Source of the DNA: Bin80 sp965220365
Lineage (GTDB): Bacteria; Bacteroidota; Rhodothermia; Rhodothermales; Bin80
Assembly: GCA_965220365.1 (NCBI GenBank)
Contig: OZ244823.1
Span: 1,116,001 to 1,180,000, forward strand
Direction of reading: 5' to 3'
DNA: 64,000 nt
Below the pieces are notes generated by a model. That model did not search any database. It was not told the DNA's origin and was given only the letters and a program-made list of their open reading frames with translations. A program made the position numbers and the translations under genes. Below, in pieces: positions 23,737 to 32,156 of the stretch (position 1 is its first letter; every line of letters begins with the position of its first letter).

Positions 23737-25119
23737 ATGGATATGAGTTCGATAACCAAGGCATTGGCTTATTCGCAGGCCAATCAAAGTCGTTTTGTAG
23801 CGGAGTTGATTGAGTTGCTTCGCATCCCTTCCATCAGTACGGATCCAACCTATTCGGATCAGGTCGTGCAGACCGCTGACTGGTTGGTAGATCACCTGAA
23901 AGGTCTGGGTGTAGAGGATGCTGAGGCAATCCAGACCGGGGGGCATCCAATTGTGGTGGGGAGCATCATGGTCGATCCGGCGTGTCCTACTGTTTTGGTG
24001 TATGGCCACTACGATGTTCAGCCGCCGGACCCGCTTGATCTTTGGACCTCACCTCCTTTTGAGGCGGTCATTCAGGAGGGAGTGTTGTATGCGCGTGGTG
24101 CCTGCGACGATAAGGGGCAGATGTTCATGCATCTCAAGGCACTGGAGTGCTGGATGCAAACCGTGGGTACACCTCCTGTGAATCTCAAGTTCATTCTCGA
24201 GGGGGAAGAAGAATCCGGCTCCGCAAGTCTCCCAGGCTTTATCAGAGCGCACAAGGAGGAATTGTCGGCAGATGTGGTGGTGATTTCAGATTCGAGTCTG
24301 TTTGCCCCGGGGATTCCCTCTATTACGTACGGGCTTCGGGGGATGACCTATGTGGAGATTACGTTGACAGGCCCGGATCGTGACCTGCATTCGGGCACGT
24401 ACGGAGGGGCAATCCATAATCCAATCCATGCACTGGCAGCGCTGATTGCGGAGATGCATGATGGAGATCACCGGATTACGATTGACGGGTTTTATGATCG
24501 TGTACAGCCACTTTCCGATGATGAGCGTCGTGCCATGTCTACTTTGCCATTTGATGCAGTGGACTGGGTCCAGGAAGTTGGAGTCCATACATCACGTACG
24601 GAGTCCGGTTATTCCGTTTTGGAAGCCTCTACTTCACGTCCAACCCTTGATTGCAATGGCATTTGGGGCGGTTACATCGGAGATGGTGCCAAGACGGTCC
24701 TTCCTTCAAAGGCCAGTGCAAAGATTTCCATGCGGTTAGTGCCGGACCAGGATCCGAATGAGATTGCTGAGTTGATGGAGGCTTGGTTACAGGCGAATGT
24801 TCCTGAATCCATGCAGTTGGAGTTTCGTGTGGTCCATGGCGCTCAGCCTGTATTGATTGGCCGGCAAAGTGATGCGATGGCTGCTGCATCGCGGGCCCTG
24901 GAGGAGGTATATGCCCGCCCGCCTTACTTCACGCGTATTGGGGGAAGTATCCCGGTTGTGGCTGATTTCAAGCATCTATTGGGATTAGACAGCGTGCTGA
25001 TGGGGTTTGGGTTGGATTCGGATGCGATCCATTCCCCGAACGAGCATTTTGGGCTTGACCGGTTTGCGGAGGGTATCGATGCGATTCTGCGATTTCATAC
25101 CCATTATGCTTTGGGATAG
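23737..25119 (+). CDS. M20-family dipeptidase/deacylase
   Basis: 460 residues. Zinc metallopeptidase of the M20/M25/M40 group, close to carnosinase-like dipeptidases. VYGHYDVQPPD provides the first metal His and Asp, ARGACDDKGQ the bridging Asp, EGEEESGS the catalytic Glu pair, and FGLDSDAIHSPNEH the last metal His. The dimerisation insert is present (GLRGMTYVEITLTGPDRDLHSG). Probably cytoplasmic, since no signal peptide is seen. It starts three bases after the lipoprotein gene. Confidence 0.88.
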   Translation: MDMSSITKALAYSQANQSRFVAELIELLRIPSISTDPTYSDQVVQTADWLVDHLKGLGVEDAEAIQTGGHPIVVGSIMVDPACPTVLVYGHYDVQPPDPLDLWTSPPFEAVIQEGVLYARGACDDKGQMFMHLKALECWMQTVGTPPVNLKFILEGEEESGSASLPGFIRAHKEELSADVVVISDSSLFAPGIPSITYGLRGMTYVEITLTGPDRDLHSGTYGGAIHNPIHALAALIAEMHDGDHRITIDGFYDRVQPLSDDERRAMSTLPFDAVDWVQEVGVHTSRTESGYSVLEASTSRPTLDCNGIWGGYIGDGAKTVLPSKASAKISMRLVPDQDPNEIAELMEAWLQANVPESMQLEFRVVHGAQPVLIGRQSDAMAAASRALEEVYARPPYFTRIGGSIPVVADFKHLLGLDSVLMGFGLDSDAIHSPNEHFGLDRFAEGIDAILRFHTHYALG

Positions 25120-25154
25120 GATCCGTGTAGGCGAGGGGCAGTAGAAGCGTGGAT

Positions 25155-25239
25155 GCCCGGGTGGCGGAATTGGTAGACGCGACGGACTCAAAATCCGTTG
25201 GCCATTGCGGCTGTGTGGGTTCGAGTCCCACCCCGGGTA
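25155..25239 (+). tRNA. tRNA-Leu (anticodon CAA)
   Basis: An 85-nt cloverleaf. The acceptor GCCCGGG pairs with CCCGGGT (25232-25238). The D arm is GGCGGAATTGGTAGACGC, the anticodon stem ACGGA/TCCGT has loop CTCAAAA (anticodon CAA), and a long class II variable arm precedes the T arm GTGGGTTCGAGTCCCAC. No CCA is encoded after the discriminator A. Confidence 0.95.
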
Positions 25240-25363
25240 CACCGACCTATACAGGATTTGAATCAGCCATCCCAGTGTAGATCTTGCCGATCCCGAAGAT
25301 AGATGTTCTTTGCCCGGTGCGACTTCATTTATTATAGGAGGGCCAACGAGGATATATTGAGTT

Positions 25364-25394
25364 TTTGCCAGTTAAACTATTTTTTGTATATTTG
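25364..25394 (+). promoter_or_regulatory. Bacteroidota-type promoter of the ACP gene
   Basis: TTTG (25364-25367), exactly 19 bases, then TATATTTG (25387-25394): a perfect match to the TTTG-N19-TAnnTTTG consensus. It lies about 50 bp upstream of the ACP start codon. Confidence 0.75.
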
Positions 25395-25445
25395 GTCGCC
25401 CGGTTAATGGTAACGTGGGTAAACGATAAACAAAACAGAAAAAAA

Positions 25446-25673
25446 ATGGCTACAGTTGAACAACGTTTCAGATCTCTTTTAGAGCAACATCTTAATATCA
25501 GTGATCCAGGAGCACTGAGCTCTTCGCTTTCGGACCTTGGGGTTAACTCCGTAGATGCCGTTGCCTTTTGTAAGGCAGTGATTAAAGAATTCGGGGTGAA
25601 TTTCACGCCCGAAGATGTGGCAAATCTCGGTAGTTTACAGGCGGCTGTTGAGTTTATTGAAGCCGCGGGTTAG
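25446..25673 (+). CDS. Acyl carrier protein-like
   Basis: 75 residues from ATG 25446, preceded by a purine-rich run. Four-helix carrier-protein pattern with LGVNSVDAVAFCKAV, where the Ser replaces the one in the usual DSL phosphopantetheine motif (NSV here). An acidic C-terminal helix (FTPEDVANLGSLQAAVEFIE) follows. Fatty-acid synthesis genes are not adjacent; the next gene is an alpha/beta hydrolase. This may therefore be a specialised carrier with that hydrolase rather than the main AcpP. Confidence 0.8.
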   Translation: MATVEQRFRSLLEQHLNISDPGALSSSLSDLGVNSVDAVAFCKAVIKEFGVNFTPEDVANLGSLQAAVEFIEAAG

Positions 25674-25940
25674 ATACTCACCGGTGTCGTACTATTGTGC
25701 CTTGTTTGGTGTGGATTTCACCGTTAGAGGACACGGGGGATCCCGTGGTTGTGTGTACGACCGTTTTTGGTGTTGCTGATTTGGGTACTGGCGGGTGCGT
25801 GTAGTGCGTTATTCGGATCCAGCCACATAGTTACTTTATTTTGGCGGAGGAGTTGTGGTTTGTAGTAGAGGCTTCACGTGCTCCTCTGGTTGCGTTCCTT
25901 GATCATTCTTCGGGAATGGTGTCAAAGCAGAAATCGAGAG
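25674..25940. other. Gap between ACP and hydrolase
   Basis: About 270 bp. It holds a small hairpin CACGGG/CCCGTG (25732-25747) that may end the ACP transcript; no gene is supported. Confidence 0.35.
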
Positions 25941-26852
25941 ATGGGCGGTGACAACAACGTTTGGGTAGTCCCCAGCCCTCACTCAGTTCACGAGGTACGC
26001 ATGCATGACGGTGCCTCGGTGTTGATTCGGCGTCATGGAAACCCAGAAGGGTCACGCCTAATTTTAAGCCACGGGAATGGTCTCGCGATTGACCTCTATT
26101 ATCCCTTCTGGTCGCTGTTTCTAGATGACTTTGATGTCATCGTATTTGATCTCAGGAATCACGGCTGGAATCCTGTTGGGGATTTTAAAAATCATAATCT
26201 TCCGGCATTTGTGCAGGATTTTGATCCTATCCTGAGTGCAATTGATCGTCACTATGGCAGCAAGCCAAGTGTGGGGATTTTTCATTCGGTTTCGGCTCTT
26301 GCGGCTCTACAGCCCTTTTGTAAACCGGATTTGTTTTCGGCGCTTATCCTTTACGATCCTCCTTTGTGCAAGGGCGGAAGGGGATATGCGGAATTTGAAG
26401 CAGCTGCAAATCGTCTTTCCGAGTTAACCCGGATGCGCACAAACAAATTTGCAACCAGGGATAGCTTGGCCGACATTCTTCCCTACCTCCCGAGTTTCCA
26501 GCGGGTTCTGCCAGGGGTTTACAAACTCCTGGCAGAAACTACGCTGCGCGAACGCAAGGATGACGAGGGATATGAATTGTGTTGCCCGCCCGAATATGAG
26601 GCACGGATCATGGAGTTCTCGGGGAATTTCTCTGTACTCGTGGAATTTGACCACATCCATTGTCCAGTGAAAGTTCTTGGAGCTGACCCCACATTGCCCT
26701 ACTCTTATTTACCGACCTTCGATCTGGGTTACGTAGTAAAATTGGATTACGATTTTCTACCCGAATCAACCCATCTTCTCCAACTTGAGGAACCAGAAAA
26801 GTGTGCTGCGGTCGCCGTTGAGTTCCTCAGAGAGCATGGCCTTATGAATTGA
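25941..26852 (+). CDS. Alpha/beta hydrolase
   Basis: 303 residues from ATG 25941; the frame opens further upstream, but that part lacks hydrolase features. Fold landmarks: LILSHGNGLAIDLYYPF (oxyanion region), VIVFDLRNHGWN, nucleophile elbow GIFHSVSALAAL (Ser in GxHSxSA), and a late His in PESTHLLQLEEP. It resembles thioesterase-type or lysophospholipase-type alpha/beta hydrolases. An ACP gene lies upstream, so it might act on acyl-ACP or acyl esters; this is inference. No signal peptide. Confidence 0.8.
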   Translation: MGGDNNVWVVPSPHSVHEVRMHDGASVLIRRHGNPEGSRLILSHGNGLAIDLYYPFWSLFLDDFDVIVFDLRNHGWNPVGDFKNHNLPAFVQDFDPILSAIDRHYGSKPSVGIFHSVSALAALQPFCKPDLFSALILYDPPLCKGGRGYAEFEAAANRLSELTRMRTNKFATRDSLADILPYLPSFQRVLPGVYKLLAETTLRERKDDEGYELCCPPEYEARIMEFSGNFSVLVEFDHIHCPVKVLGADPTLPYSYLPTFDLGYVVKLDYDFLPESTHLLQLEEPEKCAAVAVEFLREHGLMN

Positions 26853-27133
26853 CGTAGAAGGTGTTTGTAATTTCAAATCCACCCTTTTACGAACTTGGTT
26901 CGCTACTTCAGTGCTTTTCCGGTACAATTCTATTATCTCGTACACTATATTCAGAAGCTCCATGCTGAATTGGTGAGTAAACATGTCCAGTGACAAAACT
27001 TTTGATTGCAGGAGTTGTAAGAAATTTTGTCGCTGGACACGAAAGAAATAGAGAGCGGGATAAATCTTCTTGGGCCAATCCTGGATAGGCGGTTTAGGGA
27101 GGCCCAATCGCTTTTCAATTCATATTGCTGCCC

Positions 27134-28396
27134 ATGACATCGATCCGGTTTTTACTCTTCCTGCTTGCCGGAGTGCTCGTTGCAAGCAATGGCTGCACGC
27201 CTTCCGAAAGCACACAGCATTCTCTGGACACAGCGACGGGTGCTCCAATCTCGTTTCAGGACATCGCCTCGCCCGCCGGTCCTGGAAGCAGTACGCCCAC
27301 GATGCATACCACCAATGAAGGAGTCGTGCTGCTGAGTTGGGTGGAACCCCACGCAGAAGGCGGGCATGTCCTGCGTTTCTCAAAACTGGAACATGACGCG
27401 TGGTCAGCGCCGAAAACCATTGCTCAAGGAGAGGACTGGTTCGTTAATTGGGCCGACTTTCCTTCGCTGATTTCGCTTGATGACGGTACGCTAGCGGCGC
27501 ACTATCTGGTTAAAAGTGGGGAAGCAACGTATGCCTACGATGTTCATGTGACCCAATCCCTTGACGGCGGCCAAACGTGGAGCCCGTCTGTGATTCCTCA
27601 TACGGATGGTACACAGACCGAACACGGCTTCATATCGATGCTGCCTTCAAGCGGCGGCCGGCTCTTTGCTACTTGGCTCGACGGACGTAACACTGTGGGA
27701 GGTCATGACGGTCACGGGTCGCGGGGAGCGATGACACTGCGCGCTGCTACACTTGATCATGCCGGTACGCTTTATGGCGAAACCCTACTTGATGAGCGCA
27801 TTTGTGATTGCTGCCAGACCTCGGCAGCCCGTACTGCCAACGGGATTGTTGTAGCCTACAGAGATCGGTCAGACGAAGAAATACGTGACATTTCGGTTGT
27901 CAGGTGGCAGAACGGTATTTGGTCGGCGCCACAAACGGTGCATGAGGATCAATGGCACATCTTGGGATGCCCGGTTAACGGCCCGGCCGTAGCAGCGGCT
28001 GGTGAGCAGGTCGCCCTTGCCTGGTTTACAGCCGCCCAAGACACGCTCCGCATCAAGCTCAGCTTTTCCACCGACGAAGGAGAGTCGTTCGGCGCTCCCG
28101 TTCAGATCGACGACGGCTTCCCCCTCGGGCGCCTCGACACGATCTTATTGCAGGACGGTTCAGCGCTGGTCAGTTGGATCGAGAAAACCGACGGCGGAGC
28201 CGAGATCCGCGTCCGCCGTGTTTACCCTGACGGCACCCCCGATGCCTCTTCGGTGGTGGCTGCTACCTCGGTGGCACGGGCCAGCGGCGTTCCTCGTATG
28301 ACCCGGAATGGCAACGCCGTTTACATCGCCTGGACCGAAGCCGGAGAGCCTTCGTCTATCCACACGGCCGTCGCGACGCTTTCAGAGGGTATGTAG
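27134..28396 (+). CDS. BNR-repeat (sialidase-like) lipoprotein
   Basis: 420 residues from ATG 27134. Lipoprotein-type signal with NGC near residue 21. A six-bladed propeller pattern with Asp boxes (TQSLDGGQTWSP, SFSTDEGESFGAP) and repeated SW/AYR...W blades, plus an unusual ERICDCCQTSAA. The sialidase catalytic Arg triad is not evident, so the function could be binding or another exo-glycan activity. Base composition is visibly more GC-rich than its neighbours. It is isolated by about 270 bp upstream and 340 bp downstream, which may indicate transfer. Confidence 0.65.
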   Translation: MTSIRFLLFLLAGVLVASNGCTPSESTQHSLDTATGAPISFQDIASPAGPGSSTPTMHTTNEGVVLLSWVEPHAEGGHVLRFSKLEHDAWSAPKTIAQGEDWFVNWADFPSLISLDDGTLAAHYLVKSGEATYAYDVHVTQSLDGGQTWSPSVIPHTDGTQTEHGFISMLPSSGGRLFATWLDGRNTVGGHDGHGSRGAMTLRAATLDHAGTLYGETLLDERICDCCQTSAARTANGIVVAYRDRSDEEIRDISVVRWQNGIWSAPQTVHEDQWHILGCPVNGPAVAAAGEQVALAWFTAAQDTLRIKLSFSTDEGESFGAPVQIDDGFPLGRLDTILLQDGSALVSWIEKTDGGAEIRVRRVYPDGTPDASSVVAATSVARASGVPRMTRNGNAVYIAWTEAGEPSSIHTAVATLSEGM

Positions 28397-28735
28397 GTAG
28401 CTATGAAACTGTGAGGCACGCAGGATCTATCGTAACTTGGGACGACAGAGTGGGGGAATTACCATCAGTCAAGACGAAATTCTGGTCTGGATACGAGCAA
28501 GAACCAGAGCCAGCTGCCTAGTCACCACAAAATATCCCGAATTTTGCCAAAAAATTCCATGGCTGTGCAATAAAGCATTACGGATACAGTTTTCTAAACA
28601 GACTTACATTTCATTGCCAAATCCCACCGCAGGAATTCAGGCTAGACTGCTCCGCTTCTAGCTGGATACAACTATGAAATGGCGAACTTGGAATGCGTGG
28701 AAAAGGATGATGATGTCACACGTTGAAAATATCAA
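28397..28735. other. Gene-free stretch
   Basis: About 340 bp between the propeller lipoprotein and a small ORF. An unremarkable ORF of about 74 codons (28437-28661) has no motif or good start. I see nothing else. Confidence 0.4.
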
Positions 28736-28882
28736 ATGAAATCCTCTCAAAACAAAAAATACGCACCATCTGAGGCAAAATGGAAAGTCGTAGATGGGTG
28801 TCTTTGTGTCCATTACCCTGATGGAAAATTGGAAATCCCGACAGCTGACGAAATCTATCGAATTGCCGTAGAACTGCGCTAG
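28736..28882 (+). CDS. Small protein (48 aa) upstream of the SNF2-fragment gene
   Basis: ATG 28736 to TAG 28880-28882, with the residues KWKVVDGCLCVHYPDGKLEI and PTADEIYRIAVEL. It ends nine bases before the next gene's start, which implies an operon. Coding character is plausible (alternating hydrophobic beta-like pattern), but no family is recognised. Confidence 0.5.
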   Translation: MKSSQNKKYAPSEAKWKVVDGCLCVHYPDGKLEIPTADEIYRIAVELR

Positions 28883-28891
28883 ACAGGAAAC

Positions 28892-30337
28892 TTGCCATCT
28901 CTTAACAGCAATGATATTTCTAGTGGAATCGTGTTCTCCAAGTACCCCTTACATGCAGAGATTATAATAGACACAACAGAAGATGATATTTCTCCTCCAC
29001 TGTGTGTAGGGATTCAAGTTGTCGGCAGGAAAATATCAGTTCCCCTGAAAGACATTTCCCCGCAAGCAGCGGATCATGTCGTTTTTGAAGGTAAATGGTA
29101 TCCACTTGTCCCCGGCGCATTAGATGAAATCCGTGATGCACTTGCCAAGGCTAAAATTGTCTCTTTGGGGCCGATTACGCTCAGGCAGTATCTGGACATC
29201 CGTAAGCTCTCCGCTAATCTCGAAATCATCAGGGACAACTCAGGTCAGGCAGCAAAAGCATCAAGTTTTAAGGACAAACACAATCTTTCACTACCAAGTT
29301 CTTTTTTGGGAACCCTCTTTGATTACCAGAAAGACGGTCTGCAGTGGCTGACAATCATAGCTTCACAGGGAATCGGTGGAATACTTGCTGATGAAATGGG
29401 ACTTGGAAAAACAGTACAGATAATTGCCTTCCTCTCGACCGAGATATCCGAAAATCAACACCCGTGTTTGATAGTAGCACCAGCAACACTACTTGAGAAC
29501 TGGCGGCGGGAAATAATGCGATTTGCTCCTATAGCACGGTCACACACGCGTAACTATACTTTGGCTGCATATTGGGGGCAAGAACCTGTGGCTGATGTTG
29601 ACATTTTAGTGCTATTTCCCAATGGCACATGGAAACGATCTAAAACGGACAAACAGGGGAAAGCAAATGTTGAATTACACTCAGTCCATTTGCCCATGAC
29701 GGTGTATGCAGCTGCTGAGGGTTTCGCCGCGTGTGCAGAGTATGGCTGGAGACCTGAGGAACGAAAACTGACATTGCAACTTAAGTCATTGAGCCATGGT
29801 GGTGCGGTCATCTTTCCTGAGTGGACTGGCTATATTCCTGGACTCAAAGGAAGATTAAACCCTGTACTTGATTCCAACGGGCGGACCCATCTCTATGCTT
29901 CCAATATTGCGATAAATTATGGGCAGATTCAACCAGTACGGTTTGATTATGGTGAAGGGTTGAATCTTACTGATGCTGAGGGTTTCGAAGTCCAAGTTCG
30001 CATTATTCACATGGTAGGCCAAGCAGCATTATTAGAGTATCGTGCAGTAGAGTCGCAGCCAGAGTCGCAGCCAGAGTCACAGCCAGAGTCACAGCCAGAG
30101 TCATTGGAATTGAAAGTTCTCAGTCTCCTAATGGATGAGCCACTATCAAAAAATGAGTTATCCTCAAGTTTGGGACAGAAGAGAGTATCTGGTCAACTCA
30201 ACAAAGTGGTTCGTTCATTATTAGAACAAGAGAAAATCGTGCATACGATACCTGAAAAACCTCAAAGCCGACTGCAAAAATATCGTTTGACAGATAAGGG
30301 CATAGCTACAATTTCAGGCTCTAACACCGAAGGATAA
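28892..30337 (+). CDS. Chimeric protein: SNF2 helicase N-terminal fragment joined to a defence-type C-terminal module
   Basis: 481 residues from TTG 28892, with AGGA upstream. Residues ~140-212 are a SNF2 helicase start: LFDYQKDGLQWL, Walker A LADEMGLGKTVQII, motif Ia CLIVAPATLLENWRREI. After residue ~213 the helicase stops, with no DEAH motif or second lobe. A different beta-rich module follows (YWGQEPVADVDILVLFPNGTWKRS, FPEWTGYIPGLKGRLNPVLDS). Then comes a linker of four to five ESQP repeats and a winged-helix end (LLMDEPLSKNELSSSLGQKRVSGQLNKVV...RLQKYRLTDKG) such as is found in AlbA/RecG-like ATP-binding proteins. An in-frame deletion fusing two genes is likely. Whether it is functional is unclear; ATP hydrolysis seems impossible. 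Confidence 0.6.
   Translation: MPSLNSNDISSGIVFSKYPLHAEIIIDTTEDDISPPLCVGIQVVGRKISVPLKDISPQAADHVVFEGKWYPLVPGALDEIRDALAKAKIVSLGPITLRQYLDIRKLSANLEIIRDNSGQAAKASSFKDKHNLSLPSSFLGTLFDYQKDGLQWLTIIASQGIGGILADEMGLGKTVQIIAFLSTEISENQHPCLIVAPATLLENWRREIMRFAPIARSHTRNYTLAAYWGQEPVADVDILVLFPNGTWKRSKTDKQGKANVELHSVHLPMTVYAAAEGFAACAEYGWRPEERKLTLQLKSLSHGGAVIFPEWTGYIPGLKGRLNPVLDSNGRTHLYASNIAINYGQIQPVRFDYGEGLNLTDAEGFEVQVRIIHMVGQAALLEYRAVESQPESQPESQPESQPESLELKVLSLLMDEPLSKNELSSSLGQKRVSGQLNKVVRSLLEQEKIVHTIPEKPQSRLQKYRLTDKGIATISGSNTEG
30050..30103 (+). repeat. 12-bp tandem repeat (ESQP linker)
   Basis: Four and a half copies of GAGTCGCAGCCA/GAGTCACAGCCA, keeping the frame. They encode a flexible linker whose length can change without frameshift. 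Confidence 0.9.
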
Positions 30338-30388
30338 GTGGAGCAAGCATGTATTTACAAGAAAATTCTGGAAGACCCCGTACTGTAA

Positions 30389-30407
30389 AGTCAGAATTAT
30401 TCTGACT
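30389..30407. promoter_or_regulatory. Palindrome at the ppiC start
   Basis: AGTCAGAAT-T-ATTCTGACT is a perfect 9-bp inverted repeat around one base, ending one base before the ATG at 30409. It could be an operator or an mRNA hairpin covering the ribosome site. Confidence 0.45.
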
Positions 30408-30408
30408 C

Positions 30409-32004
30409 ATGCTCAATCAGTTGATTCAACGAATGAGCCCAGAACCGAGACTTCTTATCGGGCTTCTGTTTGTACTCACCAGTTGTCAGGTGGAGCAAGA
30501 GAGTGTCGTAGCAACCGCCGACAACCTGAGTGTTTCTGCAAGTGAGTTTCGAGAGCAATACCAGTCGTGGCTGCTTGCAACCGGGGTTCAAGATGCCCCG
30601 CAGCGGCGGAGTGCATTTGTAAAAGACATGGCAGCAACGCGCTTGGCCGTACTTCAAGCGCGTCGGGAAGGGATTGAAGAAGAGCCTCACTATCAGGCGC
30701 GCAGGGAAACCATAGAACGGCGTATTCTGATCGATCTCTTTGTTGAGGAAACGGTGCTGGACTCGGTTGCAGTGGATGAGGCCCAGGTTCGGCAACTGTA
30801 TGCACGTGCACAGTCCACCGTCAGCGCCCGGCAACTGTATGCAATGACCCGTGTCCAAGCGGATTCCCTGCGCCGCCGCCTGTTGGAGGGAGAGAGCTTT
30901 CAGGCACTCGCAGAAGAAGTGTTTAACGATCCCGAACTTCAGGCTTCTGGGGGATTGCTGCCGCCATTCACGTTTGACGAAATGGACCCAGACTTTGAGG
31001 ATGTGGCCTTTACCCTTCCCATTGGAGAGATCTCCCATCCAGTCCGGACCCCGCAGGGATACTTTATTATCCAAGTAGAGGATCGCTTTACGCGGCCAAT
31101 CATTACCGAAACTGAATTTCAAGAGAAACGCCATCTGTTTGAAGCGTATGTCCTGGGCCGGGCACGTTCCCGTGCCCGGCGCTACTATGTTCGACAACTG
31201 GTCGAAGATGCTCAGATCAGATTTGTAGATCCCACGGTTGCGCAGTTGCACGAGCGGATTACTCCTGGCAACCCCGTCCAGGAAGATGGTCTGGATTCGC
31301 GAATACTCGTGTATTTTGGTGCGCCACAAGAGCAGTGGACGGTCGAAGAATTTCGGGCTCATGCTCGCTTTACGACGGACCGGCAGCGTGCACAGGTGCG
31401 CAGTATCACGGACCTCCGCGATTTTACCCAGGGGCTGATTGCCGGTGAATTAATGCTCCGCGAGGCAGCACCCCTGCGCTTAACCTTGGTCTATCAGGAA
31501 CGGCTAAGAAATGCAATGGATCGCTACATCGCAGAGCACTTGCATCAACTGGATTATCCCGAAATATCTGAAGAGGAAGCTCGCACCTACTATGAGTCAG
31601 CATCCCCTCAGGAGTTTCGGCAACCTGCCCAAATTGAACTTGCCTGGCAAATTTTTTCTACTCAGACAGCGGCCCAGGCGGTCAGTGACTTGGATGCCCC
31701 CTCCGGTCCGGCACTCTTTGAGGCCGGGATGCTGGGGGAGATTTCCGAGGATCTTTTTCGTGCAGAGGAAGGGGTCTTGGTAGGTCCCTATCCAATCTCT
31801 ACCGGCTGGATCCGCTTTCGTGTAGGCTCCCAATTCCCACCCAGAAAGAAAACGTTTATTGAAGCACGTGATATCGTAAACTCAATTTTGCGTGAAGAGA
31901 AGTTGCGGGAAAATCGTTTGGCTCGTTATGCGGATCTGATTTCAAGGTATTCGCTGATCATCCATGAGGATGTCTTACAGGCATTGGTGTTGGGATCCGG
32001 TTAA
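30409..32004 (+). CDS. Parvulin-type peptidyl-prolyl isomerase lipoprotein (PpiC/PrsA-like)
   Basis: 531 residues. Lipoprotein signal (LLIGLLFVLTSC), an N-terminal SurA/PrsA-like chaperone helix region, then a rotamase domain (about residues 130-230: VSARQLYAMTRVQADSLRRRLLEGESFQALAEEVFND, GGLLPPF, IGEISHPVRTPQGYFIIQVEDR). A second, degenerate parvulin-like part lies near the C-terminus (LAWQIFSTQTAAQAVSDL...GEISEDLF). Periplasmic folding helper for outer-membrane or secreted proteins. The ancestral neighbour was probably the TonB receptor gene at 36133, since a decayed copy of this gene's 3' end lies there. Confidence 0.85.
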   Translation: MLNQLIQRMSPEPRLLIGLLFVLTSCQVEQESVVATADNLSVSASEFREQYQSWLLATGVQDAPQRRSAFVKDMAATRLAVLQARREGIEEEPHYQARRETIERRILIDLFVEETVLDSVAVDEAQVRQLYARAQSTVSARQLYAMTRVQADSLRRRLLEGESFQALAEEVFNDPELQASGGLLPPFTFDEMDPDFEDVAFTLPIGEISHPVRTPQGYFIIQVEDRFTRPIITETEFQEKRHLFEAYVLGRARSRARRYYVRQLVEDAQIRFVDPTVAQLHERITPGNPVQEDGLDSRILVYFGAPQEQWTVEEFRAHARFTTDRQRAQVRSITDLRDFTQGLIAGELMLREAAPLRLTLVYQERLRNAMDRYIAEHLHQLDYPEISEEEARTYYESASPQEFRQPAQIELAWQIFSTQTAAQAVSDLDAPSGPALFEAGMLGEISEDLFRAEEGVLVGPYPISTGWIRFRVGSQFPPRKKTFIEARDIVNSILREEKLRENRLARYADLISRYSLIIHEDVLQALVLGSG

Positions 32005-32007
32005 TCG

Positions 32008-32038
32008 GGAGAATATTCAATTTTTATGCATATTCTCC
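32008..32038 (+). terminator. Stem-loop after ppiC
   Basis: GGAGAATAT (32008-32016) pairs perfectly with ATATTCTCC (32030-32038) across a 13-base loop. There is no T run after it, so it may be a processing or stabilising hairpin rather than a classical terminator. A second short hairpin CCACCG/CGGTGG follows at 32051-32069. Confidence 0.45.
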
Positions 32039-32156
32039 ATGCAATCTCAACCACCGGTAAGTACGGTGGATATTGATGACAGAGTGATTGCCGAATTCCC
32101 AAGAGGATCAGGTCGGGGGTGAATGTGGCATGTGAATTCAACAACACGCATGAACA

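Noticed and set aside
26766..27107. Minus-strand ORF of 113 codons at the end of the hydrolase gene
   Set aside because: It overlaps the hydrolase C-terminus and the adjacent gap; no motif, and a weak start.
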